The translations under genes were made by a program, and so were the position numbers. The notes under the pieces were generated by a model. It was not told where the DNA came from. It ran no database searches and saw only the letters and a list, made by a program, of their open reading frames with translations. Below are positions 18,864-28,274 of a stretch of 64,000 nucleotides of DNA, in pieces (the first letter of the stretch is position 1; each line of letters starts with the position of its first letter). The DNA is from Fictibacillus arsenicus. GTDB lineage: Bacteria; Bacillota; Bacilli; Bacillales; Fictibacillaceae. Location: NCBI RefSeq assembly GCF_001642935.1, contig NZ_CP016761.1, forward strand, positions 1,612,001-1,676,000, written 5' to 3'.

Positions 18864-19529
18864 TTACTTTGCTTTTCTTTTAATGGAGTTAGTCAATATA
18901 CCTGCAAATAAGACACCGATGATTAAGAATAAATATAAACCATATTCAAGCATAGTGTTATCAGCAAATACTGTATGAAGCATTTTTTCTTCAATGATCA
19001 TACCTGCTGCGGTAAAAGCGAGTACGCCTGAACCAATATAAATTAATACAGGAAACCGTTCCATGAAGTGCAATATTATTTTACTTCCCCATATAATGAT
19101 TGGTACAGATACTAATAATCCAATTACAACAAGAATAATATTTCCGTGTGCAGCTCCTGCTATCGCTAAAACATTATCCAGACCCATAGCAATGTCTGCG
19201 AATACAATCGTTTTAACCGCATCAGATAAATTCTTCCCTGCTTTTACATCAAGCTCTTCATCTTCTTCAAGAATAAGCTTGTACGCAATGATTAGAAGTA
19301 AAATACCTCCTGCAAGGTATAGGAATGGAATATTTAATAAATAAACAGCTACAATGGTTAATACTACACGTACTACTATAGCCAGTCCTGTTCCTAAGAA
19401 AATCGCTTTATTTCTCTGTTTCTCAGGTAAGTTTCTGCTGGCAAGGGCTATAACAATAGCGTTATCGCCGCCAAGTAGAATATCAATTGCTATAATTTGC
19501 AAAAGGGATATCAGAAAATCCGTTTCCAA
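18864..19529 (-). CDS. yjbE: TerC-family integral membrane protein YjbE
   Basis: The 221-residue protein has seven hydrophobic segments and TerC family signatures IDILLGGDNAIVIALASRNL and FADIAMGLDNVLAIAGAAHG, with the two conserved GDN/LDN acidic motifs in membrane helices. YjbE-type TerC proteins are linked to manganese export or metallation of secreted proteins in B. subtilis. The start chosen is TTG (LETDFLIS...) behind GGGGG, giving the B. subtilis length. An upstream in-frame extension runs into the promoter and is rejected. It carries its own promoter and terminator. Confidence 0.88.
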   Translation of the reverse strand: METDFLISLLQIIAIDILLGGDNAIVIALASRNLPEKQRNKAIFLGTGLAIVVRVVLTIVAVYLLNIPFLYLAGGILLLIIAYKLILEEDEELDVKAGKNLSDAVKTIVFADIAMGLDNVLAIAGAAHGNIILVVIGLLVSVPIIIWGSKIILHFMERFPVLIYIGSGVLAFTAAGMIIEEKMLHTVFADNTMLEYGLYLFLIIGVLFAGILTNSIKRKAK

Positions 19530-19601
19530 AAGTAAAACCCCCGTATGTAATGAAATTTCAAGTGAGTTATGGTACAATATGTTAACCTTAAAGACCATTG
19601 A

Positions 19602-19631
19602 ATTATAGTCTAGCTTGACCACTTGCGTCAA
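19602..19631 (-). promoter_or_regulatory. Promoter of yjbE
   Basis: On the minus strand TTGACG (19626-19631) and a consensus TATAAT (19602-19607) are 18 bp apart. The start codon is about 70 bp further on. No yybP-ykoY-type riboswitch was recognised between them. The rest of the 19530-19852 gap holds no other clear feature. Confidence 0.75.
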
Positions 19632-19852
19632 GCAGCAGCAGTTTTTTCATCATGAATCTAGGCGTAAAAAAGGGCAGTAAATACGGGCCTTTTTTATTTC
19701 CAGATTAGCTGTTTTGTCATAGAATAAGGTACAAGAGGTTTAATTGTGATTGATGTATTTTTAGTTAGGGAATAAAAGGTAGTAAGTATTGCTTTTTTCT
19801 AGGGGTATTTATCCCTTCACGAACAAACCGGAGAGAAGGGAGAGAAGCAGAA

Positions 19853-20524
19853 ATGGAAATTGAAAGAGTGAATGAGTTCACCATTAAATTTTTCATAACC
19901 TACAGAGATATTGAAGATCGCGGATTCGACCGTGAAGAAATATGGGCTGACCGGGAAAGAGGAGAAGAACTCTTCTGGGAGATGATGGACGAAGCACACC
20001 AGCAAGAACAGTTTCCATTAGAAGGTCCTCTTTGGATTCAAGTGCAGGCTCTGGATAAAGGTCTTGAAATTATAGTTACACGCGCACAAATGTCTAAGGA
20101 CGGTAAAAAGATTGAACTTCCAATAGGTGACGATAAGTTAGACTTGCCTGTTGATCAAAATATTGAGAAATTGCTGGATCAGCAATTTCAATCAGAAGAA
20201 GAAGAGTTCGATGAACTGGAAGAAGCTGAAGATGATTACTTATCTTTCTTAATTTCATTTGGAGATTTTGAAGATGTCATACTTCTCAGCCATACAATTG
20301 ATTCTTCCTCATTTGAGAATTCGCTGTATCACTTCGCAGGCAAGTATTATCTGTATGTAACATTCAACCCAGATGCGCCTGACAGAGAACAAGATGATCT
20401 ATTAGCTCAACTGCTGGAGTATGGCAATGACTCAGATTTGTCAGTATACCGTATTCAGGAATATGGCAAAACAATTGTTGCTGAGGCTGCTTTGGAACAT
20501 GTACAAAAATATTTCAAATTATAA
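19853..20524 (+). CDS. mecA: Adaptor protein MecA
   Basis: The 223-residue protein has the MecA layout. An N-terminal substrate-binding domain (MEIERVNEFTIKFFITYRDI, DREEIW, LFWEMMDEA) is joined by an acidic linker (about residues 120-138, rich in E and D) to a C-terminal ClpC-binding domain. The end VQKYFKL is typical. MecA delivers ComK and Spx to ClpCP in B. subtilis. A good ribosome binding site (GAAGGGAGAGAAG) precedes the ATG. It is followed by a terminator and then coiA, the usual competence-linked order. Confidence 0.95.
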   Translation: MEIERVNEFTIKFFITYRDIEDRGFDREEIWADRERGEELFWEMMDEAHQQEQFPLEGPLWIQVQALDKGLEIIVTRAQMSKDGKKIELPIGDDKLDLPVDQNIEKLLDQQFQSEEEEFDELEEAEDDYLSFLISFGDFEDVILLSHTIDSSSFENSLYHFAGKYYLYVTFNPDAPDREQDDLLAQLLEYGNDSDLSVYRIQEYGKTIVAEAALEHVQKYFKL

Positions 20525-20529
20525 GTTAT

Positions 20530-20570
20530 AACCGATTTCAGTAACATTTGAAATCGGTTTTTATTTTTTT
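20530..20570 (+). terminator. Terminator of mecA
   Basis: AACCGATTTCA / TGAAATCGGTT stem, then TTTATTTTTTT. Confidence 0.88.
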
Positions 20571-20690
20571 GTTCAAAGGAAATTCTCGATATCTAGTTTA
20601 TTGAAAATTAATTTTAAGAAAAGGTCCAAATGTTTCTTATGCTCCTTTCATACATGATTAATTTAGAAGCTGAGGGGAGTGGTGACAGAA

Positions 20691-21869
20691 ATGCTTGTTG
20701 CGCTTTATGAAAATCAATTTGTTGATATGACTGGAGAATCTTCAAAGGAACAGTGGTACTCAAAAATGAGAACAGGTATGCTTTTATGTCCCGTTTGCAA
20801 GAATAAAGTAATACCCAAGTGCGGTTCAAAAAAAGTATGGCATTTCGCACATCAGTCTCAAGGTGCTTGTGCTGGTTTACATGAAGCAGAAACGAACTAT
20901 CACTTAATGGGAAAAAAGAGCCTGTTTCACTGGCTTATGAAAAAAGAAGAAAACCTATACCTCGAACATTATTTGCGCGACATAGCTCAAAGGCCGGATA
21001 TTTACCTTGGTGAGAAAAATCATGCGATCGAATATCAATGTGCAACATTGAATGTTGATATGTTTACAAGCAGAATTTATGGCTATCAATCAATTGGAGT
21101 AGAATCTGACTGGATTTTTGGTATGAAAAGAATTAAGAAGAAGAGAGAGAATTTATATTCCCTGCAAATGACTGATCTTACCGCTGCCAAAAGAGACAAA
21201 ACAGGTAAACTTTATTTAAATTATTTTTGTCCTTTGCAGCAGCAGTTCCTCCTTCTAAGAAATATTCTTCCGATCTCACAAAGAAAAGTAATAGCTGAGG
21301 GATATACGTTTGCTGCAAAAAACCTGGAACTGAGCATGATGTTTGATTCATTCAATAGTAAAAGTTACAAATATCAAAACCTATTGTGGAATAATCAGAA
21401 AAAGACATGGAGAATGACCGCTTATAAAAATGTTTCTCCTTCTATTATGTATGTAAAGAAAGTTATGTATTTTAATCACAGGTCAATCACTTTATTTTCT
21501 CCTTTAGCAGGAATGCCTTCTTATAACTATTACTTCATTGAAACTTCACCTTATATTTGGCAATCATATCTTTTGTTTATTATTGATAAATTATCTTCAC
21601 CCTTTACTTTGCAGCAGCTTGAAAATGAGTGTAAGAGATTAATGGTAAAACGAATCTTTCAGGAAAGAAAACTTCCTTATTTAAATGGAAATTATCAATG
21701 TGCCATAAAAGGATATTTGAACTATCTGGAATCTGAAAACATTATTGAGCAGATAAATGACATCCATTATAAAAAGAAGAGACCCGTTCCCTATCCAAAA
21801 ACGCTTGATGAGGCGTTCGAACAAGACAAAATTTTCAGTAAAAAAGCCGTAATTTTTGACTTTGTATAA
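20691..21869 (+). CDS. coiA: Competence protein CoiA
   Basis: The 392-residue protein has an N-terminal zinc-finger-like segment (LLCPVCKNKVIPKCG followed by VWHFAH). A nuclease-like domain with RPDIYLGEKNHAIEYQC follows, the D-E-x-Q pattern of restriction-like folds in this family. CoiA is needed for processing DNA taken up during transformation. The ATG at 20691 sits behind GAGGGGAG; a GTG 12 bases upstream is too close to that site. With comZ, mecA and spx in the window it supports a competence-capable ancestry. Confidence 0.9.
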   Translation: MLVALYENQFVDMTGESSKEQWYSKMRTGMLLCPVCKNKVIPKCGSKKVWHFAHQSQGACAGLHEAETNYHLMGKKSLFHWLMKKEENLYLEHYLRDIAQRPDIYLGEKNHAIEYQCATLNVDMFTSRIYGYQSIGVESDWIFGMKRIKKKRENLYSLQMTDLTAAKRDKTGKLYLNYFCPLQQQFLLLRNILPISQRKVIAEGYTFAAKNLELSMMFDSFNSKSYKYQNLLWNNQKKTWRMTAYKNVSPSIMYVKKVMYFNHRSITLFSPLAGMPSYNYYFIETSPYIWQSYLLFIIDKLSSPFTLQQLENECKRLMVKRIFQERKLPYLNGNYQCAIKGYLNYLESENIIEQINDIHYKKKRPVPYPKTLDEAFEQDKIFSKKAVIFDFV

Positions 21870-21945
21870 GCATTTTCTGGTAATATGTAGATATACATAA
21901 GGAGAATGTTATGCATTTTCTTTAATTTCATATGGAGGTGTTTGT

Positions 21946-23763
21946 ATGTCTCAAACAAAAACAAAATCATTGCCTAAACGTAATGAAGTTGCTGTTGAAG
22001 ATACGTGGGATTTAGAAGCGATTTACGCTTCGGATGAAGTTTGGGAAAAAGAATTTGAGGAAACGAAGCAGATGCTTCCTGAACTTAAATCCTTTCAGGG
22101 AAAATTAGGTGAATCAGCCGAAACACTTTATACTTATCTGCAAAAACAAGATGAAGTAACTAAAAAGCTTGGTAAGCTTTATACATATGCTCATATGAGA
22201 TATGACCAGGACACAACTAACTCCTTCTATCAAGGATTGAACGATCGTGCTTCCAATCTTGCAACACAAGTAAGCAGCACTGTTTCTTTTGCTGTGCCTG
22301 AAATTTTATCTCTTTCTGAAGACGCACTCAGTCAGTTCCTTCAAAGCTATGAGCCGCTTGCGCTTTATAAACATGCACTAGACGAGATCAACCGTCAGCG
22401 TCCTCATGTGCTTTCAAAGGAAGAAGAAGCACTTTTAGCTGATGTCAGAGAAGTGGCTAATACATCAAGCAATACTTTTGGTATGCTTAATAACGCTGAT
22501 TTGAAGTTCCCTGTTATTAAAGACGAGAATGGAGAAGATATTGAAGTTACCCATGGCCGCTATATCCGTTTTCTTGAAAGCTCCGACCGCCGTGTAAGGG
22601 AGGATGCGTTTAAAGCGGTTTATGGAACGTATGATTCGTATAAAAACACATTTGCAAGCACACTTGCGGGTACTGTAAAACGCGATAATTTCTTTGCGAA
22701 AACTCGGCATTTTGAGTCGGCTCGCCAAGCAGCTTTAAATAACAATAATATTCCTGAAGCGGTATATGATAACCTAGTGAAAACCGTCAATGACAACCTT
22801 CACTTGCTACATCGTTATGTTCGTCTTCGTAAAAAAGCTCTAGGTCTTGATGAGCTCCATATGTACGACTTGTACACGCCGCTTGTAAAAGATGCAAAGA
22901 TGGAAGTGAGCTTTAAGGAAGCACAGCAGCTTGTGTTGGACAGCTTGGATCCTATGGGTGAAGAGTATAAAACAATCGTTAAAGAAGGCTATGAAAAGCG
23001 CTGGATTGATGTTCATGAGAATGCTGGAAAGCGCAGTGGAGCTTATTCTTCGGGTGCTTATGGAACAATGCCATACATCTTGATGAACTGGCAAGACAAT
23101 GTAAATAATTTGTTCACACTTACTCATGAGATCGGTCATTCCGTGCATAGCTACTATACACGTGAAAACCAGCCGTATCCGTATGCTGATTATTCTATCT
23201 TTGTTGCAGAAGTGGCATCGACATGTAATGAAGCCCTTCTAAACCACTACATGCTGCAAAAAACTACGGATAAGAAAGAAAAGCTTTACCTATTAAATCA
23301 CCACTTAGAAGGATTTAGAGGTACTGTTTTCCGTCAGACGATGTTTGCTGAGTTTGAACAGGAAATTCATGTTCGCGCAGCAAAAGGAGAGCCTTTAACT
23401 CCAGAACTATTAACAAAGATCTATTATGATCTGAATGTTAAGTACTTTGGTGAAGATCTTGCAATTGATAAAGAAATTGGATTAGAATGGGCAAGAATTC
23501 CTCATTTCTATTACAATTTCTATGTGTATCAATATGCTACAGGTTTCTCTGCAGCCGCTTCCTTATCCAAACAGATCCTGGAAGAAGGAAAACCTGCAGT
23601 AGACAGATATCTGGAATTCTTAAAAGCCGGAAGCTCAGATTATCCGATCGAAGTATTGAAAAAAGCTGGTGTTGATATGACAACTCCAAAACCGGTTGAA
23701 GATGCTCTTAAAGTATTTGAGTCTATTTTAGACGAGATGGAAGAGCTGCTATTCGAGAAATAA
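21946..23763 (+). CDS. pepF: Oligoendopeptidase F
   Basis: The 605-residue M3B metallopeptidase has the zinc site HEIGH (His near 394) in FTLTHEIGHSVHSYY and a downstream glutamate in FVAEVASTCNE. The family tail FEQEIHVRAAKGE and the YYNFYVYQYATG block are present. It degrades peptides of about 7-17 residues in the cytoplasm and would process peptides imported by Opp. Ribosome binding site ATGGAGGTG. Repeat copy 2 and a terminator follow. Confidence 0.95.
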   Translation: MSQTKTKSLPKRNEVAVEDTWDLEAIYASDEVWEKEFEETKQMLPELKSFQGKLGESAETLYTYLQKQDEVTKKLGKLYTYAHMRYDQDTTNSFYQGLNDRASNLATQVSSTVSFAVPEILSLSEDALSQFLQSYEPLALYKHALDEINRQRPHVLSKEEEALLADVREVANTSSNTFGMLNNADLKFPVIKDENGEDIEVTHGRYIRFLESSDRRVREDAFKAVYGTYDSYKNTFASTLAGTVKRDNFFAKTRHFESARQAALNNNNIPEAVYDNLVKTVNDNLHLLHRYVRLRKKALGLDELHMYDLYTPLVKDAKMEVSFKEAQQLVLDSLDPMGEEYKTIVKEGYEKRWIDVHENAGKRSGAYSSGAYGTMPYILMNWQDNVNNLFTLTHEIGHSVHSYYTRENQPYPYADYSIFVAEVASTCNEALLNHYMLQKTTDKKEKLYLLNHHLEGFRGTVFRQTMFAEFEQEIHVRAAKGEPLTPELLTKIYYDLNVKYFGEDLAIDKEIGLEWARIPHFYYNFYVYQYATGFSAAASLSKQILEEGKPAVDRYLEFLKAGSSDYPIEVLKKAGVDMTTPKPVEDALKVFESILDEMEELLFEK

Positions 23764-23771
23764 AAAATAAA

Positions 23772-23996
23772 GGCTCTTTTCTAAAAGATTGTTGCTTATG
23801 ACTCTTTTTTGCGAAGTCACTTCGTTGACCAGTTGTTTGGAGCGTAAGGTGCGAGACTCCAGCGGGATAAGAGGGACAGGTGAGACTCCTAAGGGCGCAC
23901 GGTGCCGAGGAGGCTCACCGCACGCCCCGCGGAAAGCTAGCATCCTGGAGCGGAAATCAACCACTTCCACTAGCAACTAAATAAGCGAAAACAGCC
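23772..23996. repeat. Interspersed intergenic repeat, copy 2 (MITE-like)
   Basis: A 225-bp copy of the element at 18601. Long shared blocks include CTAAAAGATTGTTGC, GAGGCTCACCGCACGCCCCG and CCTGGAGCGGAAATCAAC. Its ends, GGCTCTTTTC / GAAAACAGCC, form an imperfect inverted repeat that differs from copy 1 but keeps most pairs. It lies between the pepF stop and a terminator, the same relation to neighbouring genes as copy 1. Short open frames inside it on both strands are not genes. Confidence 0.8.
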
Positions 23997-24032
23997 AAAA
24001 AAAATCCTGTCCGGAATACCGGGCAGGATTTT
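23997..24032. terminator. Bidirectional terminator after pepF
   Basis: AAAATCCTGTCCGG / CCGGGCAGGATTTT with a 4-nt loop. T-runs are available on both strands, so it can also end the minus-strand small membrane gene. Confidence 0.85.
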
Positions 24033-24038
24033 CTAATG

Positions 24039-24215
24039 CTATAAAATTCTTTTAAGTTTTGAACGATAATTGTAGCATAGCATCGTAATTAATATTGCGA
24101 TGAACAGACTTGGTACTGCAACAATTTTTGGGGCCATATTTAATAGAGAGAGTACAAAATAATAGAAACTCCCTGCTAATGAAATCAGACTAACAATGAT
24201 CATTACGAAATACAT
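24039..24215 (-). CDS. Small two-span membrane protein (58 aa), unknown
   Basis: A minus-strand ATG follows an excellent binding site, AAGGAGGGAGATTAA. The 58-residue frame starts MYFVMIIVSLISLAGSFYYF and ends in a basic NYRSKLKRIL. Two hydrophobic spans (about 2-24 and 31-48) are separated by NMAPK. A terminator lies just behind it. It is not recognised, but the binding site and terminator argue for a real gene. Confidence 0.7.
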   Translation of the reverse strand: MYFVMIIVSLISLAGSFYYFVLSLLNMAPKIVAVPSLFIAILITMLCYNYRSKLKRIL

Positions 24216-24290
24216 TTAATCTCCCTCCTTAGTACATGTTTATTCTGTTTTATGGAGGATATGCAAGCATGTCCTGAAAGAAAACGAAAC

Positions 24291-24315
24291 AAAAAAACCG
24301 CTGATTTCTCAGCGG
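24291..24315 (-). terminator. Terminator of the yjbI-spxH operon
   Basis: On the minus strand CCGCTGA-GAAA-TCAGCGG followed by TTTTTTT. It overlaps the last codons of spxH. Confidence 0.85.
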
Positions 24316-25211
24316 GATTGAATATATCTCCAGAACGTTCCGTATTTTACGGGAACTCGTTCAACTTTTTGCTGTAATACAAGTCTCTTTAATTGTTTTT
24401 CAGCTTCTTCACAGCTGATTTGATAAACAACAGAGACTTCTTTTGTAGCGACAAAAGAGTAATTAGCAAGAAATTCTTCTAAGGCAGGAAGCGGTGCTGG
24501 TTCAATCTTCACACCAGACATTTCCCTTAGGATTTCAACATACACATCATAAGAATAACAGCCGGAAATTTTAATTCCGTCATCATCTGTTTTATCATTA
24601 AAGACAATGAGAGTTGGGATTTGAGTTATATCCATCTCTTGTGAAAACTTTAAATCGCATCGCAGCGCATTAATGGCAGCTTCTGAAGATAAATCATTTA
24701 AGAATTCTTCATCATCCAGTCCTACAGAACGGGCAATCTCCAAAAGAACTTCCTCGTTGCCAATGTTTTGTTTGTTTAAGAAAAGGTTTTCTCTTAGTTT
24801 TCTAAGAAACTTGATCCCTTGCTGTTTGCCTTGAAGTTCAGCTGCTTTGATAGCCAGAGTAGCTTTATGAGGTGACGATATCGGGTTCTCCAGCCATAGA
24901 TCGCCATCACAGCTCATCCCTGATAATGATGCTGTTTTTTCCCATTTTTCAGCAATTTGTTCTGCGGTTTTTAATCCTTTTCTTTTAGGGACATAGGTAT
25001 TTAAAGATTCAAGACTTCCACTAACAAAATGACGAAGTCTGAAATAGTGTCCATATTCAACTTGCAGTTTTTTTAGAACAGGTTCCAATGACCAGCATTC
25101 TGGACAAAGCGGATCGATGACAGAATAGATTTCCAATGGCTTTTGACATGCTTGACTTTTATTGTTCTCTTGATCGTCATAAAAGGAATTGGAATTATAC
25201 AGTGTCAGCAT
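24309..25211 (-). CDS. spxH: ClpXP adaptor protein SpxH (YjbH), DsbA-like
   Basis: The 300-residue protein has a thioredoxin/DsbA-like fold with C36-P-E-C39 in VIDPLCPECWSLEPV and an alpha-helical insert. The cis-proline-type segment is DITQIPTLIVFND. SpxH binds Spx and delivers it to ClpXP; disulfide or thiol stress makes it aggregate and stabilises Spx. Ribosome binding site GAAAGGGGCG lies within the end of yjbI, and the two genes overlap by 17 bases, implying coupling. Confidence 0.93.
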   Translation of the reverse strand: MLTLYNSNSFYDDQENNKSQACQKPLEIYSVIDPLCPECWSLEPVLKKLQVEYGHYFRLRHFVSGSLESLNTYVPKRKGLKTAEQIAEKWEKTASLSGMSCDGDLWLENPISSPHKATLAIKAAELQGKQQGIKFLRKLRENLFLNKQNIGNEEVLLEIARSVGLDDEEFLNDLSSEAAINALRCDLKFSQEMDITQIPTLIVFNDKTDDDGIKISGCYSYDVYVEILREMSGVKIEPAPLPALEEFLANYSFVATKEVSVVYQISCEEAEKQLKRLVLQQKVERVPVKYGTFWRYIQSR

Positions 25212-25611
25212 TCTCGCCCCTTTCTGAATCTTCGTTCGTATTTACCATATGATAAGCTGTCATTTTTAGGCGGCTTAGTAAAAACTCTTGTAGTTCGGGT
25301 TCCAGTTTTTGAATAGTCATTGCTCGCTCCATACAGTTTATCCAAGCTTTTGCATGAGTATTAGTTATTGGGAACGGCATGTGACGGGCTCTAAGCATAG
25401 GATGTCCGAATTCCTCTGTATATAAAGGCGGTCCGCCAAAGAACTGACTTAAAAAACGGGTCTGTTTATAAGCAGTCTCGGTTAAATCATCTGGAAACAG
25501 AGGTGACAGCAAAGGATCTTTACTTACCAAACTATAAAAAGTAGTTACAAGTTTTTCGATTCCCTGCTTTTCTCCTAATAGGTAATATGGTGATTTCGTT
25601 TCATCAAACAT
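25195..25611 (-). CDS. yjbI: Truncated (group II) hemoglobin YjbI
   Basis: The 138-residue protein is a 2-on-2 globin. It has LVTTFYSLVSKDPLLSPLFP (B-helix Phe-Tyr distal pair), the family block FFGGPPLYTEEFGHPMLRAR and RHMPFPI with the proximal-side histidine region, then a helical end. YjbI is the usual partner gene of spxH, and in B. subtilis it has been linked to protection of a surface protein from oxidation. The ATG chosen lies behind AAGGAGC; longer starts are unsupported. Confidence 0.92.
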   Translation of the reverse strand: MFDETKSPYYLLGEKQGIEKLVTTFYSLVSKDPLLSPLFPDDLTETAYKQTRFLSQFFGGPPLYTEEFGHPMLRARHMPFPITNTHAKAWINCMERAMTIQKLEPELQEFLLSRLKMTAYHMVNTNEDSERGENADTV

Positions 25612-25750
25612 GGTGCAAAAGCTCCTTGCGTTAATTTGTAAGTTTATTGTAGCAAGGTTCATGAATTGTAAGCAAACAATATGAACTCTTAGCAAAGTAT
25701 TCTATCCGCTATTAACATTCCTTTAGCGCGTGTATTTATGTAATTTAGAC

Positions 25751-25779
25751 AAAAAGAAAACCCTCCTAAAAGGAGGGTT
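25751..25779 (-). terminator. Terminator of yjbJ
   Basis: On the minus strand AACCCTCC / GGAGGGTT then TTCTTTTT. The stop codon overlaps the stem. Confidence 0.85.
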
Positions 25780-26446
25780 AAGTCATCGTCTTATATGTAT
25801 TCATGACCTTTTTAACATAGGCAATGGTTTCCTTAAATGGAGGGATGCCATTATATTTATCTACGTTTCCGGGTCCTGCGTTATAAGCAGCAAGAGCGAG
25901 CTGCTCGTTGCCATTATACTTTTCGAGCATCATTTTCAAATACTTAGTTCCTGCCTCAACATTTTGAACGGGGTCAAAAGAATTGGTGACTCCAAGACTT
26001 TTAGCAGTGGCAGGCATTAACTGCATGAGTCCTTGTGCACCTGCATGGCTTTGCGCTGTACTTTTGAAATTAGACTCATGCTTAATGACAGAGCGGATTA
26101 AATTTGCGTTCACACCATATTTCTCGGCAGTACGTTCAATCAAATCATCAAGACTCTTGGAAGGTATGTTCATCTTGCCTGAGGCTTGGAAAATAGGATC
26201 CACTGTAATACTATTCGATAGGTCAGGAGCAAAAGGTAATCTAACAGAAAGGGGACTGCTCATTGACTCAAACTGATTCATGCTCAATGTTGAATTTGAG
26301 TTTACCCCCGCTTTCGAGTAAGCTTCATTCAGCAATGCAGCAAAGGGGCTGGACCCTGAACCACTGTTATCAGATGAAATTGGATTTATATTGAGCTGCT
26401 GCAGAGCTTGGATTTCCATAAGTGCTTTAAAAGATTGGATATTCAA
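25778..26446 (-). CDS. yjbJ: Lytic transglycosylase YjbJ (SLT domain)
   Basis: The 222-residue protein has a disordered N-terminal half (Ser/Asn-rich, residues 1-100) and a Slt70-type domain. The catalytic Glu is in [37 protein letters not shown] and [13 protein letters not shown] complete the motif set. It cleaves peptidoglycan glycan strands with 1,6-anhydro products. No classic signal peptide is visible, as in B. subtilis YjbJ. A TTG start is chosen behind AGGAGGAAACATC. Confidence 0.9.
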   Translation of the reverse strand: MNIQSFKALMEIQALQQLNINPISSDNSGSGSSPFAALLNEAYSKAGVNSNSTLSMNQFESMSSPLSVRLPFAPDLSNSITVDPIFQASGKMNIPSKSLDDLIERTAEKYGVNANLIRSVIKHESNFKSTAQSHAGAQGLMQLMPATAKSLGVTNSFDPVQNVEAGTKYLKMMLEKYNGNEQLALAAYNAGPGNVDKYNGIPPFKETIAYVKKVMNTYKTMT

Positions 26447-26508
26447 GATGTTTCCTCCTAATAGGAATACGATAAGAAACTCGTTGTAGTATTTGATTCC
26501 TTCAACGG

Positions 26509-27090
26509 TTATATTTTTGCTGCTTTTTCTGCAAAGAACCGATGGATCTTACTTTTTGTTTCACGTACTGGAATGTTTTTTGATTCTAACAACTCCAGAA
26601 AATTTTGCTGTCCTTTCTTATAATCGGCAGATTCGTATTCTAATTCATAGTCGATTTTACCTAAATAATGATTTTCATCTAGGACGAGTAAACCCTCTCG
26701 GTAAGGAAGTTCGACCCTGTTCGTTGTTAATTCTCCTAAAAATTTTATTTCAGAAGTATCAATTTTCAGTTTGCGGATTTCTTCTGTCACTTCACCTTCC
26801 GGGAGCGGCATTCCACTAAGCACTTTGGGAAAAATGTCATTATCAATTGTTTGATGGGTTTCAAGTATGTGTTTGTCAAACTGCTGTTTTAAAGTAAGAG
26901 TGTATGTATTCTTTTTATAACGAATTCTTAATGCGCTTTTATGATTCTTTAATTGAAAATCTTCTGTATCAAAATAATAGTTTGTCTGTTCATTAAAATC
27001 GGATTTTTGGACCTCGAATGCACTAATGAGCTGTAAAAATTCTTCATATGTTAATAAGTTTTTAAACTCGATCTCTATTTCTTGTGACAC
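26509..27090 (-). CDS. yjbK: CYTH-domain protein YjbK
   Basis: The 193-residue CYTH domain has the signature ExExK as EIEIEFK at residues 4-10. Alternating charged strands ([19 protein letters not shown]) and a YELEYES repeat line the tunnel. CYTH proteins bind triphosphorylated or polyphosphate substrates using metal; specific activity here is unknown. The start is GTG behind AGGGGGGAA. It is divergent from yjbL-yjbM. Confidence 0.9.
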   Translation of the reverse strand: MSQEIEIEFKNLLTYEEFLQLISAFEVQKSDFNEQTNYYFDTEDFQLKNHKSALRIRYKKNTYTLTLKQQFDKHILETHQTIDNDIFPKVLSGMPLPEGEVTEEIRKLKIDTSEIKFLGELTTNRVELPYREGLLVLDENHYLGKIDYELEYESADYKKGQQNFLELLESKNIPVRETKSKIHRFFAEKAAKI

Positions 27091-27217
27091 AGCCGGATTC
27101 CCCCCTGTTGCAAAATTAAGTTAAACACATTATCTCATAGCAATACCCGCTTCTCAATTTCTTAATAAATTCCTATTTTGTGTTACACTATTAGTGAAGA
27201 AACAGGAGGTTTTTAAG

Positions 27218-27616
27218 ATGATGCCACTACGATTGAATGTGCAGTCAACTGCATGGGAAGAAAACAAACTTTACTTAAATGTATCAGATGAAGTGAGCCA
27301 GCAGCTTTCCGAGTGGAAAGACAGTGAGAGAATGCTTGTTGATTCTGATGGTTTAGCATTTATTTATGTACTCGAAAACAATGAAGGCTTTATCCATATC
27401 GCGATAGGCAGCAGCCATTGGGCCGATGCAAAAAAAGCATTGTTAGAAAGGGCTGCTGTTGTCATTCGAAATGTAAAAGGAGAAGAGCTTGAATTAACTG
27501 CTTTCTCTAGCGAAATGGATTATTTGACTGAGAATATTCAAGGTAACGCAAACTATGGTCAGCAAATGGAAGAAGAAGTGATTAGGATTTTTGGTACAGA
27601 GGAAAAAGCTCAATGA
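27218..27616 (+). CDS. yjbL: YjbL family protein
   Basis: The 132-residue protein matches the position and size of B. subtilis YjbL (function unknown). It is a soluble alpha/beta protein with no recognised domain, though it shows EDNEGFIHIAIGS-like sheets. The ATG-ATG start follows ACAGGAGG. Its stop overlaps the ATG of yjbM by four bases (ATGA), so it is translationally coupled to the alarmone synthetase. Confidence 0.8.
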   Translation: MMPLRLNVQSTAWEENKLYLNVSDEVSQQLSEWKDSERMLVDSDGLAFIYVLENNEGFIHIAIGSSHWADAKKALLERAAVVIRNVKGEELELTAFSSEMDYLTENIQGNANYGQQMEEEVIRIFGTEEKAQ

Positions 27617-28260
27617 GTATGGACTGGGAAGCTCTATTAATTCCGTATAAGCAAGCTGTTGATGAACTGAAAATTAAGTTTCGCGGGATTCGTGAACAAT
27701 TTGAAAGATCAAACCAGCATTGTCCTATAGAATTTGTAACAGGAAGAGTGAAGCCAGTTAAATCGATTGTTAATAAAGCGTATCAAAAAAATATTCCAGA
27801 TAACTGTTTGGAGCAGGAAATACAGGATTTAGCCGGTTTAAGAATCATGTGTCAATTTACTGATGATATTACGACCGTAATTAATCTGCTCAGACAGCGC
27901 AACGATTTTAAGATTGTTGAAGAAAGAGATTATATTACACATAAAAAGCCAAGCGGCTATAGGTCTTACCATCTAGTTATTGAGTATCCTGTACAAGTTT
28001 TAGACGGTGAGAAAAAGATATTAGTAGAAGTTCAAGTAAGAACCCTTGCGATGAATTTTTGGGCGACGATAGAACACTCGATGAACTATAAGTATCACGG
28101 ACAGATCCCGGAAGATATTCGTCAGCGTCTGCAAAGAGCGGCTGAAGCGGCAAACCGACTGGACGAGGAGATGTCTCAGATCAAAGGTGAAATCCAAGAA
28201 GCACAGCTTGTGTTTTTGGAACGCAACGATAAATCCAGTGAAACCAATCTAGGATCATAA
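27613..28260 (+). CDS. yjbM: Small alarmone synthetase YjbM (RelQ)
   Basis: The 215-residue single-domain (p)ppGpp synthetase has RelA/SpoT synthetase motifs: [47 protein letters not shown] and [22 protein letters not shown]. There is no hydrolase domain. It makes (p)ppGpp from GTP/GDP and ATP; RelQ is a tetramer activated by pppGpp. It belongs to the yjbL-yjbM-nadK-yjbO operon, with nadK 14 bp downstream. Confidence 0.95.
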   Translation: MSMDWEALLIPYKQAVDELKIKFRGIREQFERSNQHCPIEFVTGRVKPVKSIVNKAYQKNIPDNCLEQEIQDLAGLRIMCQFTDDITTVINLLRQRNDFKIVEERDYITHKKPSGYRSYHLVIEYPVQVLDGEKKILVEVQVRTLAMNFWATIEHSMNYKYHGQIPEDIRQRLQRAAEAANRLDEEMSQIKGEIQEAQLVFLERNDKSSETNLGS

Positions 28261-28274
28261 AGGATGGAGAGAGA

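Noticed and set aside
18647-18883. 78-codon open frame downstream of spx
   Set aside because: Lies inside MITE-like repeat copy 1; similar frames arise in copy 2 in other phases.
23749-23980. Overlapping open frames on both strands after pepF
   Set aside because: Products of GC-rich repeat copy 2, no binding sites.
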